From Sternotherus odoratus (taxonomy: Eukaryota > Chordata > Testudines > Kinosternidae), in the NCBI GenBank assembly GCA_032164245.1, contig JAVMKO010000002.1, forward strand, positions 61,909,840 through 61,973,839: DNA of 64,000 nt, read 5' to 3'. Shown here one piece after another: positions 32,696 through 44,106 of the stretch. Both the position numbers and the translations under genes were made by a program. The number at the start of each line of letters is the position of its first letter. Positions within the stretch are counted from its first letter, which is position 1. The notes below the pieces were generated by a model. It did not search any database. It saw nothing but the letters and a program-made list of their open reading frames with translations, and had not been told where the DNA came from.

Positions 32696-35600
32696 TATTC
32701 CAGTTTGCTTAACTGTTCATCTGGCAGCATTTTGCAAGTAGTCTGTTTCACTTCTTATTTTAGACACTGACATCGCCCTCATGCCTTGCTCACATGGGTT
32801 TAAGTGCTTTGAAGGACTGAGGCCGCAATGTTCAGCATTTTCCAGTATCAAGCCCTTTTTTGTGGTCTCTGAATTTTGGTGCTAAGAAGGTCTATTTCCT
32901 AGCAACTCAAACTTTGCCTCAAACCCATCCTTGACCTTCCTTGCAGTTCAAAGACCCTCTGGGAGTATTTTTTTTTTTTTTTGGTTGGCTGTCATGGGTA
33001 GTGGCGTTGTTGAAATACAACAAAAGAAGCCAATCTAACTGTATTACTGACTCAGTTCAGATGACCTGTTCCCATGGCTTTCCACATAGCATTCCAGATT
33101 AGTACCCATACATTTAGATACTCATTTAAACCAACATCTTGAGGATGCATTTTCACTAGTACTAAGGCATTAAGGAGGTTGATACACTGTTTAAGAATAT
33201 CAGAGTAAACAAGACCCAGTGCTAACTGTGCTTAAGACAATTCATAAATCTTAAAATTTCAATTCTATCTGCACAGCTAAATGATTGTGTTAATGGCTTT
33301 GGTATGCCCCTTAATGTTGAAGAAAAGCAAATCCAGAGATCTGTGAATCAAGTCACTACGCCTGTTCTATTCAAAACTGGGACAAAGTATTAAAAGACTA
33401 TCTGTAATTATGTACCACAACACTTTGACTCTGTTATAGCATTCAGTGTTCTGATGTTAGATTTATTGATATAATTATGGTGTTACTAAGACGCTTAAAG
33501 TTTTAGGCCTCCTCTAGCTATGAGTTCTTGTTAATCATGCTTTAAAATCGACTGGATTCCCTTCTTTCATCCACACATTGTGGGCGGACAATGCAGTTGG
33601 AGTTTATTTATTGCTATGTATTACATTTGCATGCAATGCTTATTTCTTTTCATTTAAAGATTTTATGATGTTAGAGGTTTTTCTTTAAAAAAAAGTTTAG
33701 CTTTGCTGCATGGATAGACAAGAGCAGCTAACGTGGGTAGTGTTTATCATCCATAATCTTAAAACTATTAAATGCAGCATATGAGAAAAGATATAAAAAT
33801 CTATATAGAGAGTATGATAATCCCAGAGTAAAACATTTCATATTTACCTTATTCTGTAGCAGCTTGACACACAGTTTTATGTAATTATTGCACTTTGAAT
33901 AAAAGATAGGAAAAATTCTTCAGAAGTTTTATAAGTTTTAGAAGTTTACACTATTCAGTTTTTCAAAACCCCAGTATGAGGAGGAAAGATTTGCGAACTC
34001 AGAACAACCAAAAAGTAAGATTACAAGAACACAAAAGTTAGAGATGGACGAGACCTAATAGCATCCCCCCCCCCCCCCCCAACACTTTGCAAAACTAAAA
34101 CCCAGATGTTGCCTCCTCCCCATGTGTGACCTTGGGGGAAAACTGTAAAGAGGAATCAGCCAGGAGCAGCTGCAGAAGTAGCCAAAGCAGGGACCTATGA
34201 ACATTCAGAGAATTCTCTAAAGTTTTGACTGTCCTGTGTTGATTGGTCCAATTCTCTCCTATCCCCCCACTCCGTTTCTTCTCCTCAGCTTCACTTCCAC
34301 CTGCCCCCTCACACTCTTGTTCCCTGTTCTGTCCTCCACCCACCTTCCCTTCAATATCCCCTCTCTCTTCCCTTTTCTTTCCATGTAGCTTATCCCTTCT
34401 AAACTAAATCTCTCTCACACACACTCAAAATCATGGAATTAACATGACATTTTCTGCCATCATATTGTTCATTCTGCTTAGGCAATACCCCTTCTTTCAC
34501 CCTGTTCGTCTATTTAAACTGCAAGCTCTTTGGGACAAGAAGACACTGTGCCAGACAAAATGGGACCCCATTCTTGACTGTCCCTTCGGCACTCTTGTAA
34601 TAAACTTTATTACATTTTACCATTATTAACAACAGGTTGTCTAATGAAAAGGTTTGCAAACAGTAAATTCCAATCCTCCCCTGCCACCAAGGTTGCAAAG
34701 GCGAAGATATGGGGAGATGAAGGATTTCTTTCCCCAGCGATCACACAAAAAATGTAACCTTTTACAAAATTCTAATTCTCATTAATTAAAAAATTAATAT
34801 AAAACATAAGCCCAGTAGAAGTGTGCCTCTTTAAAGCGACCATATTTTTGTAACCTGTAGCCCAATTAGTGATCCAGCATGGATTAGTACAGTGTGGGGG
34901 CATAGCAGGATGCTACTGCTCCTGCTAATAAAATGGTATTAAGCCTGTGTCTGTGCAGGTGCTCTTATATTTAGTTCTATAAAATAGTACAAATCCTATT
35001 GTAATGTTATTTATGACAGAGTCATGAAATGGGATTACCAGAAGCATCTTCTATAATCACTAAGGCCTGATGACCTTGCTGAGATTCATAGAACCTCATT
35101 CCGTGTCATTCATTCAGTGTTGCAACTTGGTTAGCTCTGAGAAGCAATTCAGAAAGCAGCGTCCATGTCTGAGGATGACATTGGAAGTTATTCTGATGAT
35201 AAATGAAAATACAAACATACAACATATATCAGGTGCTACTTTACAGTGATTCTGTACCACAGTACATTTTGAAAATCTGGCTCTTCACGTCATTGTTACA
35301 CTTAGAAACAAACATCTATTATGGATAGATGAACCTGAGGGCTTTTTTTTAAAAAAAGGAGAAAACTTGAAGCCTTAAAAAATAGGGCTTAAGAAATTAT
35401 AGGGCTTAAAGCACACTGAAAACAGTGCCTTTGTTGAACAACAATCTTCTGTGCCACAGTGACATGGTGAAAGTAGTCCAATGCCAATTGCTTTCAAAAT
35501 TTAGGCTAAACGACTACTTCTCAACTCGGCTTTATGATTTGACCAATATTTCTGGGGCTGCACCACTTCATATTTATGGCTATTGTATATTCTGATTGTT

Positions 35601-37483
35601 CTCCTGAAAGAGACTTGTTCTTTTGTAAAGCTGTGCCAGGACAGAAAATAGGAGAACGTTTATTCAAGATATTTCAGGAAACTGGCAAAGACTTCCACAT
35701 TCAGTGGGAGTCATGTATTGCCATCTGAATAGATGGTGCCAAGTCAACAGCTGGCAAGAATATATGCATGGTCAAACAGATGCCTAACCCTGCACCTAAT
35801 ACCTCACAATTTCACTCCCTTATCACCAAGCTCTTGTTGTTAAAAATGCCTTAAAAACTGGCACAACACAAGAAGCTAGAAGCAGAAGCGAGTTGACTCT
35901 TCAAATTAAGAGCAGAAGTGCATATTTTCCTGAAACAATAAAGGCATCAGCAAAAGGAGATTACCGATGATACATTTGTTCATCAAGTTCACTTTCTGAT
36001 TTTTTATTATTATTATTACTGTATTTGTTATGTTATGGCTACGGTTATTAAATTTTGCCTCCCTATGGTTAAAATAAGACATTTTTGGGGAGGGGTCCAA
36101 GAAAACATATCTTTGTTTGGAAGGGAAATAGGGAAATCCTGATTTAATACATCTCCTTGCCAGTACAGAATTGCACAAACAAAGGGACATACCCTGCACT
36201 CATTTTACATGGAAAACTCCCATTTATACGAAGAGCTTGATAAGTCCAGGGCCATGAATAACTGCACTCTGCATTGCATGCACAAATCTCTTTGCACTAA
36301 TGTTTACTTAACTGTATAACACCACACTCCACTCCCTACCAACTCCATCAAGGGAATACGACTTAACCCTAAAATTGTCTCTCCACAATGAACCTGAAGA
36401 AATGCATTGTATTGCCAAAAAAAGAGATAGAGAAATGCTGTTCAGACAATGCAACTCAAGGAAATAACTTTAAAAAAATGTAAATACAAAAAAAGATGAG
36501 ATGCATCCTGATAATTCTGCATGCTTTACATACATCTCACTCACATTAATCAAAACTGGCTTTTCGGTGGTTAAACTACTGCAGGAATTTTGACACAAAC
36601 CCTTTTTACAAATTAAACATCATTTTACACATCCCAAGTGTGCTATTCAGAATCATTAATGGAGAAATAAAAGTCACAACTCTGTAATAATCCTGTTTTA
36701 ATTCTGAACTTGTTCATCTTGTTTTTCCTTTGTGACTGGATAAAACATGCTATGGTATTTTGTGCAGTGCCAGGTCTTGGCTCCATTAGTTGCTCATTAA
36801 ATAAAATCTGGAATGTAGAATTGAATTGAACGCACATGGGAATGCATGTGAAGCTGCCCATATATCATTGATAGCTCTGTTACTAACGCAGAGTTTCTCC
36901 AAGACTATGCATTTTTATATGACATGAACAAAGCTGTTTGCCATTCTCTGTTTTGACGTCAGTGGACAACTACCCACTAACAGTATCTGTCACAGCAGAA
37001 TGCTTGGAATTTCCTCACTTGTACGTGCTGGAAAGTTTTGAGTACAGAGCTTTTATTTTAATAGAATGGTATACACTATTAAATTTTAAGATTTAGAACA
37101 TCTTTTCTGCAGGATTCTTAAATAAGAAATTTTAATTGTGAGGAAATGTTTTTCTCCCTCAACATCAGATTTAGACTGTACTTTATATTTAAGAGTAAAT
37201 AATATTTACACAGTACCACGATACCACATTTTAATGAGACATATTAGTTAAAATTGTGGACATAACTACTTTCTTCCTCTTACCCCAAGAACTTAAGAGG
37301 ACAAAATTAAAACCGCTTCTTTGACAATTTAGTACAGATATTTATAAGCTGACCTTTTTTCTGTACCTCAGATTGTGGGCACAGTTACATACAAATTCAA
37401 TTAATTTACCGTGGATATCTAAATACCACAGTTAAATATTTAGCTAACTGAAATGAACTGTGCCCACGAACATAGAAGCAAGA
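32696..37483. other. Intronic sequence, nothing recognised
   Basis: About 4.8 kb of AT-rich DNA with a poly-T tract near 32970 and a poly-C tract near 34065-34080. ORFs up to 97 codons lack motifs. No terminal repeats or splice-flanked exons were seen. Confidence 0.4.
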
Positions 37484-37561
37484 AAGATGTCAAGCTTGGA
37501 AAAGAGACAACTAAGGGGGGGGATATGACAGAGGTCTATAAAATCATGACTGGTGTGGAGA

Positions 37562-37593
<32 letters not shown>

Positions 37594-37983
37594 GTTATTT
37601 ACTCCTCATGACACAATAACTAGAGATCATCAAATGAAATTAATAGGCAACATGTTTAAAACAAACAAAAGGAAGTATTTCTTCACACAATGCGTAGTCA
37701 ACCGGTGGAACTCTTTGACAGCGGATGTTGTGAAAGCCAAGACTATAACAGGTTTCAAAAAAGAACTAGATAAATTCATGGAGGATAGGTCCATCAATGG
37801 CTATTAGCTAGGATGGGCAAGGATGGTGTCCCTCGCTTCAGTTTGCCAGAAACTGGGAATGGGGGACAGGAGGGGACAGGGGGACACTTGATGATTATCT
37901 GTTCATTCCCTCTGGGACACCTGGCATTGGCCACTGTCAGAAGACAGGATACTGATCCAGTATGGCAGTTCTCTCTTTGTTCT
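37484..37983 (+). mobile_element. CR1 LINE, 3' end with ORF2 C-terminus and 3' UTR
   Basis: The coding tail reads FFTQCVVNRWNSL, then DVVKAKTITGFKKELDKFME and DRSINGY before the stop at 37805-37807, which is the C-terminus of the CR1 ORF2 (endonuclease/reverse transcriptase). The 3' UTR includes GGCATTGGCCACTGTCAGAA and ends GATCCAGTATGGCAGTTC. A (AAGT)n expansion of about eight units interrupts the coding part at 37563-37592. The 3' UTR lacks a middle segment I would expect between ACAGGATACTG and CCAGTATGGC. It is 5'-truncated, as most CR1 copies are. Confidence 0.88.
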
Positions 37984-37985
37984 AC

Positions 37986-38195
37986 AGCGGCGGTTCTCAA
38001 ACTGGGGGTTGCAACCCTCGGGGGGGGGGGGGTCACCGGCTGCCTCTCGAGGGGTCACGAGCTCCTTGTGCCGCTGAAAAGCTGCTGAATTGATTACTTC
38101 CGCATTCGGCGGCTTTTCGGTGGACATGCCGAGCTATTTGGGGAGCGCTCAGCATGTCCGCCGAAAATAGCCACGGAATGCGGAACTAATCCTAA
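37986..38195 (+). mobile_element. hAT-like terminal fragment
   Basis: It starts CAGCGGCGGTTCTCAAACTG, a common hAT/Charlie-type terminus, directly after the CR1 tail. The interior has an inverted pair around CGGTGGACATGCCGAGCTAT and GCTCAGCATGTCCGCCG. The right boundary is uncertain. Confidence 0.55.
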
Positions 38196-38379
38196 AACTA
38201 ACACTTCCAGCCTTGAGAGCGGGGAGGGAAGGGACAGGGCATCGGCTGCATGCTTACACTGTCTCTCTGCTTTGTATCAACTACATATCCTTATTCCTCC
38301 ACATAACCATTCAAGAAATGCATAGGGGAAACTGAGGCACCCACACAGTATTCCCACTCCATCTCAGGATGCCATCACG

Positions 38380-39310
38380 GTAATGGGAAATAAACACACT
38401 TACCCTAGGGCTCCTTTGCCTGCATCAGGGTTGCCCATGCTTGACTGCCAGAACTGACTGTGGATTCTCAAACTGGTCCTAGCTCATGTGTCCCATCCTC
38501 CTCCTCTTACACAGCCTCGCTGTTCACACCAAGGGCCTGTGACTCTGCATCCTCAGAGGTATCCAGGTAGTGTGCAAGGTGACAATGGGGTCTCTGCCAA
38601 GTGTGGCATGCAGCTCTTAGTAAAAGCAGCAGGTCTGTGGCTCAGCGGTGAATCAACTGTTGGCCTCCCTGGCCTTCTAGTATGACTGTCTCACAGTTTC
38701 TTTACTTTCAGACAGAACTGCTGCTGATCCCTGTTGTACTCCTCCTCCTGCAGTCCTGCCATGTAATTTTCTCATATATGTCCACATTTCTATGGCTGGT
38801 CCATAGATGTGCTTGTACCGCCTCTTCTCCCCACAGGCCTAGGAGATATCTCCTGTCTACTCCAAGCTGATGTGTGTCTGGATTGTGTAGCCAGCACAGT
38901 CAAATGGACAGTTGCACATAACTATGGAGAGCTGCTAGGTGTGCTTGCCAATCTGGACAAACAGGAAAAGGTATTTCAAAAATTTGCAGGCTTTAAAGGT
39001 GGAGAGGTCTTCTGGTCTGTGTAACCCCTGGATTGTGGAGTTCACAACTGTGACCAGAGTGGTCAGTTTCAGGCATTGTGGGAGAGGTACTGAAGACTGT
39101 TAGTATCAACATCGGTAACATAACATCTACATTTGTACTGTGTCAACCTCAGTACAATGCCACTTGGGGAGGTGGTGTTACTATGTCGGCATAATGGAGC
39201 GCTTATATCAGTGACAGAAAAATGTAGGTGCACACACATGCACAACTAGGTCAAGGCAAGGTGGCTTATGGAGACTTAACTTTGCAGTGTTGACCAGGCC
39301 TGAGAATAGA
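38380..39310. mobile_element. Old Harbinger relic
   Basis: Two blocks match the complete Harbinger element. AAACACACTTACCCTAGGGC resembles 31330-31350, the donor region of the Myb-like exon 1. CTGGACAAACAGGAAAAGGT ... CATTGTGGGAGAG resembles 31940-32095. The right end GTGTTGACCAGGCCTGA resembles a GGCCTGGTC terminus. It is heavily decayed with no usable ORF. Confidence 0.45.
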
Positions 39311-40283
39311 TGGAAAAAATCATTCTGATTTTAGGGATAAGTTTCTTTTTAAGTCAATGTAACAGAAGAGACAGACTGTTTTAACAAAATATGTTGTGGA
39401 TAAAAATGCTTTTCAGAAAGCTGCAGCTGTTTCAGTTTCTCCTTAAGGTAGCTTCAGTTTTCCTAACTGCATAATCTTGAAAAAGTAATCACCCACAGAT
39501 GGTAAGATCATATCTCTGGCTTTGAGGCTACTCAAATAGTCACCTCGCTGGCTTTGGAACTTTTGTAGAATTTTATCTGCTGGTTGAGCCTCTTTTCCCT
39601 TATCAGGATTCTCCCACTCTGCTATTATTACATCTTCAAAGGAAGAATGTAAAGACAGTGCTCACTCCTTTTTTGATAGTGGGGATTTGCCTGTTGATTT
39701 CTTTTCCTCCTCTTTGTCTGGTTGAATATCTATTATATTGATAATTTTTTAATGTACACATTGTATCAAAGGGCTCTGTAGGAAAACAATCTCTACTGTT
39801 GATCCTGGTCTGACTGATCAACCTCTGATTCAGAGAACTTGCCTTTATCAGTGGAGCACGTAGAGGAACTGAAGCTTTGCAAAATATATTTCCTTATTTT
39901 TTTATGATTTAAAAAAAAGTTTATGAGTAACAGGAGAATGCAAATGATGGAGTTCTTTTCCTGTTAGACTGCACCAAACTGGGGAACACACTGTTCCTGT
40001 GTTTCATTAATAGAGCAAGCCCAAGCTGCTACTTTGTCATTATCAAACAGGCTGAGGTATTTTTTTTAAAAAAAGCCTCCTTGTCCAGAAAACAGTGACA
40101 TAGACAGGAGGAAGACATTTTTTCTAACAAAGAGTGTATCACCCACTTGAACAGGAAAAGTGAACTTAGAACTGTATTTGCCCCTTCAAATTTACATTGA
40201 GGAAGCAGCAGGTATGTCTGAACGTACTACAACTATGAAATCCAAGTTGGGGGAACACTCTGGGATTACTTTTCTTGCCAAGA
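39311..40283. other. Intronic sequence, nothing recognised
   Basis: AT-rich DNA with no supported gene or repeat. Confidence 0.4.
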
Positions 40284-40413
40284 ATCAGAGAGGTAGCCGT
40301 GTTAGTCTGGAATAGCAGAGGTAACAAAGAGTCCTGTGGCACCTTAAAGACTAACTATAAAGTTTTGAAGCATATGCTTTCGTGGGCTAATACCCACTTC
40401 GTCGGATGCAAGC
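40284..40413. repeat. Single-arm copy of the hammerhead-like repeat
   Basis: It shares more than 100 bases with an arm of the fold-backs at 18.55-19.0 kb (AGAGAGGTAGCCGTGTTAGT ... CACTTCGTCGGATGC). The minus strand reads CCGACGA, then GTGGG-loop-CCCAC, GAAA, and GC-ATAT-GC. Only one arm is present, so the fold-back form is not obligatory for the family. It lies about 210 bp from the left end of DIRS-2. Confidence 0.6.
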
Positions 40414-40626
40414 AGACAAGTTTTTTCTTGCCAAGTTTTATTAAGATTGATGCCTTCCCTACATGCTTCATTGGCGCCATCACCAAACAAACATTAGTCA
40501 TTGTCTCCCTACCAGAGGCCTCCTACATCCAGTACTCAGAACATGCAAGGGTTTTTGGACTAAGACCAGAATTGACAAAAACGTCCTTCAATCTCAGGAT
40601 TGAGACATCTTACAAATTAGACAAAA

Positions 40627-40835
40627 GACAGTTACTCACCTGTCGTAACAGTTGTTCTTCGAGATGTGTTGCTCATGTCCATTCCAACAGTGTGTGCGCA
40701 CCGCGCATGCACGGTCCAGAAGATTTTTCCCCAGCGGTACCCGTAGGGTCGGCAGGGGCGACCCCTGGAGTGGCGCCCTTATGGCCATGCATATATGCCC
40801 CTGCCAACCCTCCCCCCGCTCAGTTCCTTCTTGCC
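40627..40835 (-). repeat. DIRS-2 inverted terminal repeat, 3' end of the element
   Basis: From GCTCATGTCCATTCCAAC to TTCCTTCTT it is the reverse complement of 46452-46616 with only a few differences, including the block CGGTACCCGTAGGGTCGGCA. Confidence 0.88.
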
Positions 40836-40869
40836 GGTACTCCGACATGAGGGGAGGCGGGAGGGATTC

Positions 40870-40969
40870 GGAATGGACATGAGCAACACATCTCGAAGAA
40901 CAACTGTTACGACAGGTGAGTAACTGTCTTTTCTTCTTCGAGTGCTTGCTCATGTCCATTCCAACAGTG
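40870..40969. repeat. DIRS-2 internal complementary region (ICR)
   Basis: GGAATGGACATGAGCAACAC to GACAGGTGAGTAACTGTC is the reverse complement of the left terminus. TTCTTCTTCGAGTGCTTGCT onward is the reverse complement of the right terminus. The join lies near 40930. Confidence 0.88.
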
Positions 40970-40984
40970 ACTTACGAGCAATTA

Positions 40985-42196
40985 TCATGGAGGAGGGTGA
41001 GGAGTACTGTCAATGCCAGCTGCCAGGACTGCCTGTCCGACAGCAGCGTCCTCCATTGACTGCTGCACAATCGCATAATGCGAGGAAAAGGTGTGCACCG
41101 AAGACCACGTTGCTGCTCTACAGATGTCAGCGATGGGAACGTGCGACAGGAATGCTGTGGATGCGGCCTGAGCTCTGGTCGAATGGGCTGTTAACGGAGG
41201 AGGAGAAACATTCGAGAGGTTATAGCACAGCTTGATGCACGATGTTATCCAGGCCGAGAGGCGCTGGGAAGATACCGGCAACCCCTTCATCCGCTCCGCT
41301 ACTGAAATAAAAAGTTGTGGAGATTTACGAAACGGTTTTGTACGTTGTAAATAAAAAGCTAAAGTCCTTCTCACGTCCAAAGAGTGGAACAATCTCTCCC
41401 TGTTAGATGTATGGGGTTTTGGAAAAAAGACAGGGAGGAATATGTCTTGGTTTATATGGAAAGCTGAAACCACCTTAGGAAGGAAGGCCGGGTGAGGACG
41501 TAACTGAACCTTATCCTTATGAAAGACCATATACGGGGGTTCCGAGGTAAGAGCTCTGAGCTCGGACACCCGTCTAGCAGAGGTAATAGCTACCAATAAG
41601 GCCATTTTCCAAGATAAATAGGAAAGAGGGCAAGAGGCCAGGGGTTCAAAGGGGGGCTTCATAAATGCTGTTAGCACCAGGTTCGGGTCCCAAGGCGGAA
41701 CTGGGTGCCTCACCGGAGGGTACAATCTTTCCAAACCCCTGATAAACCGAGCGACTAAAGGATTACTAAATACAGAAACTCCACCAATGCCTGGGTGAAA
41801 AGCTGATATGGCAGCCAGGTGCACTTGTACAGTGGAGAGTGCCAAGCCTTGCTGCTTAAGGCTAAGTCGGTAGTCTAAAATAAGGGATATTGGAGCTAAA
41901 AGAGAGGCAACTCCCTTATCCTGAGTCCACAAGGAGAAACGCTTCCACTTGGCCGCGTAGGTAGCTCGGGTGGAAGGTTTCCTGCTTCCCAGTAGCACAT
42001 CCCTGACTTGAGCAGAGCACTGAAGCTCCGAGGGGTTCAACCACGGATATTCCACGCCGTGAGGTGGAGAGACTGCAGGTTGGGGTGTAGCAGTCGGCCG
42101 TGGTCCTGAGAGATCAGGGTCGGGAGGAGTGGGAGAGTTATGGGTGCCCCGATGGAAAGGGACATCAGCAGGGTGTACCAGTGCTGGCGGGGCCAC
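40985..42196 (-). CDS. Tyrosine recombinase of DIRS-2, complete ORF
   Basis: 403 residues. An N-terminal core-binding region (STRATYAAKWKRFSLW, TVQVHLAAISAFHPG, about 75-136) precedes the catalytic domain. The active-site residues visible are R209 in ARRVSELRAL, H338 and R341 in AHSTRAQA, W364 in AATWSSVH and Y374 in SSHYAIVQ. This is the phage-integrase-type fold expected in DIRS elements, used to insert the circular DNA copy in the nucleus. It overlaps the end of the RT/RNase H frame by about 160 bases in another frame, as in other DIRS elements. No stop or frameshift is seen, so it could still be functional. The first Met is taken as the start, but translation may begin elsewhere. Confidence 0.93.
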   Translation of the reverse strand: MAPPALVHPADVPFHRGTHNSPTPPDPDLSGPRPTATPQPAVSPPHGVEYPWLNPSELQCSAQVRDVLLGSRKPSTRATYAAKWKRFSLWTQDKGVASLLAPISLILDYRLSLKQQGLALSTVQVHLAAISAFHPGIGGVSVFSNPLVARFIRGLERLYPPVRHPVPPWDPNLVLTAFMKPPFEPLASCPLSYLSWKMALLVAITSARRVSELRALTSEPPYMVFHKDKVQLRPHPAFLPKVVSAFHINQDIFLPVFFPKPHTSNRERLFHSLDVRRTLAFYLQRTKPFRKSPQLFISVAERMKGLPVSSQRLSAWITSCIKLCYNLSNVSPPPLTAHSTRAQAASTAFLSHVPIADICRAATWSSVHTFSSHYAIVQQSMEDAAVGQAVLAAGIDSTPHPPP

Positions 42197-43862
42197 GCCG
42201 GCGCTATGAGGATCATGGAGGCTCTGTCTAGACGGGCCTTGAGCAGCACTCTGTGGATAAGGGGAAACGGAGGGAACGCATAAAGTAGACCCCCCCCTTC
42301 CAAGGGATCTGAAAGGCGTCTGCCTCTGATCCTGGGCTGAGGTTCAGGAGGGAACAAAACCTCTGGCACTTCCTGTTGGCTCTCGTGGCGAACAGATCCA
42401 TGAGGGGAAAGCCCCACACTAGGAAGATTGAGTGAGCAATGTCGGCCCTGAGGGACCACTCGTGGCCCCGAAAGGAACGACTCAGAGTGTCTGCCAATAC
42501 ATTCTGAACCCCTGGGAGATAGGTGGCTTGGAGGTGAATATTGTGTGAGATACAAAATTCCCAGAGAGCTAGGGCTTCCCTGCACAGGTGAGAGGACCGA
42601 CCACCCCCTTGTTTGTTTATGTAAAACATTGCTGCTGTGTTGTCTGTCAGCACTAATACACACTTGCCTTGTATGCGTTCCCGAAACGCTTGGCAGGCCA
42701 GACGAACCGCTCTGAGCTCCCTGACGTTGATGTGAAGGGACAGCTCGCTCCGAGACCAGAGGCCTTGAGTCCTGGCGTCTCCGAGATGTGCTCCCCAGCC
42801 GAGGGCGGAAGCATCCATCCCCAAGGTTACTGATGGTTGAGGCTTCCGGAAGGGGACTCCTACTGCGAGGGAGTCGGGGTGAAGCCACCATTGGAGAGAA
42901 CACAGTGTATGGCTCGGGAGAGTGACAATCAAGTTCAGAGGGTCTCTGCCCTGTCTGTATACAGTTGCCAACCAGGTCTGGAGAGGGCGAAGCTGCAACC
43001 TGGCGTGTGGCACTACATATGTACAAGCCGCCATATGCCCCAAGAATACCATGCAGTTCCTGACTGTAGTGGTGGGGAATCGAAGGGCCGAGTGAATCAA
43101 GTCTGCAATGGCTTTGGCCCTCGTAGGAGGTAGGAATGCCCTTGCCTGTCGAGAGTCCAATATCGCCCCTATGAATTCTATCCTCTGAGTGGGCACTAGG
43201 GTCGATTTTGGCTCGTTTAGCAGGAGGCCCAACCTGAGGAAAGTCGCCCTGGTAAGAGCTATGTGTTGAGTCACTAGCTGTTCCATCTCCGCCCTGATGA
43301 GCCAATCGTCCAGGTAAGGGTATACATGCACATGCTTCCTTCTCAGGAATGCGGCTACGACGGACATACACTTTGTGAAGACCCTTGGGGCAGTGGACAG
43401 GCCGAACGGAAGTACTGTAAACTGGTAGTGGCAATCCCCTAACGTGAATCTCAGGAACCTCCTGTGACTGGGGATGATTGAGATGTGGAAGTATGCATCC
43501 TTTAGGTCGAGGGCGGCAAACCAGTCTCTGCGATCCATAGAGGGGATAATGGTCGCGAGAGAGAGCATGCGGAACTTCAGCTTCTTTATGTAGGAGTTGA
43601 GGCCCCGCAGGTCTAGGATGGGACGAAGACCACCTTTGGCCTTCAGGATAAGGAAATAACGGGAGTAGTATCCCTTGCCCCGAAATTCTTGAGGAACCTC
43701 CTCTATGGCACCCAAAGACAAGAGGGTATGAACCTCCTGAACAAGGAGTTGCTCGTGAGATGGGTCCCTGAAGAGGGACGGGGAGGGAGGATGGTGGGGC
43801 GGAAGGGAGGAGAATTGGATAGAATATCCCACCCTTACCAGGCTGAGGACCCATTTGTCCAA
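42037..43862 (-). pseudogene. Reverse transcriptase / RNase H of DIRS-2, one frameshift near the C-terminus
   Basis: An open frame of 544 codons (42228-43862) has RT motifs FAALDLKDAYF (D119), LPFGLSTAPRVF (151-162) and YPYLDDW (D185, D186). RNase H motifs are MDASALGWGAHLG (D350), RELRAV (E382), LTDNTAAMFYIN (D407) and LADTLSR (D458). A conserved post-RNase H block (MDLFATRANRKCQRFCS) follows. The frame then runs off at an 8-base G run (minus strand, near 42290). The expected continuation (LLYAFPPFPLIHRVLLK to LHLTAWNIRG) is in the next frame down to 42037. In DIRS-1 the matching run is shorter, so a one-base gain is the likely lesion. The polymerase and RNase H domains themselves are uninterrupted. 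Confidence 0.9.
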
Positions 43863-44106
43863 AGTAAGTCAGGCCCACTCCTGGTAAAAGTGGGATAAGC
43901 GGTTCACAAAAGGACTTGAAGGATCTAAGGGAACTGGTCTGAGGCCCTCGAGCGCAACTTCAAAAATTTGGTCTGGGCCCTTCCTGGTTTCTGGCCCCCG
44001 AGTTTTGTTGTCCGTTTCTGGACGAAGAGCGAGGGCGTCCCCTGCCATTGCCCCTACCACCCCTCCTAGGGGGGTCCCTTCGAGGAGGGAACTGGTATGG
44101 TCTTGG

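Noticed and set aside
34064..34080. Poly-C tract as a possible regulatory element
   Set aside because: A homopolymer run in intronic DNA with no other supporting signal.
42037..43878. 613-codon minus-strand ORF overlapping the DIRS-2 RT gene in another frame
   Set aside because: For most of its length it is an antiphase shadow of the RT/RNase H frame, with Ser/Pro/Arg-rich non-domain sequence. Only its last 90 or so codons (LLYAFPPFPLIHR onward) are real, being the continuation of the RT gene after the frameshift.
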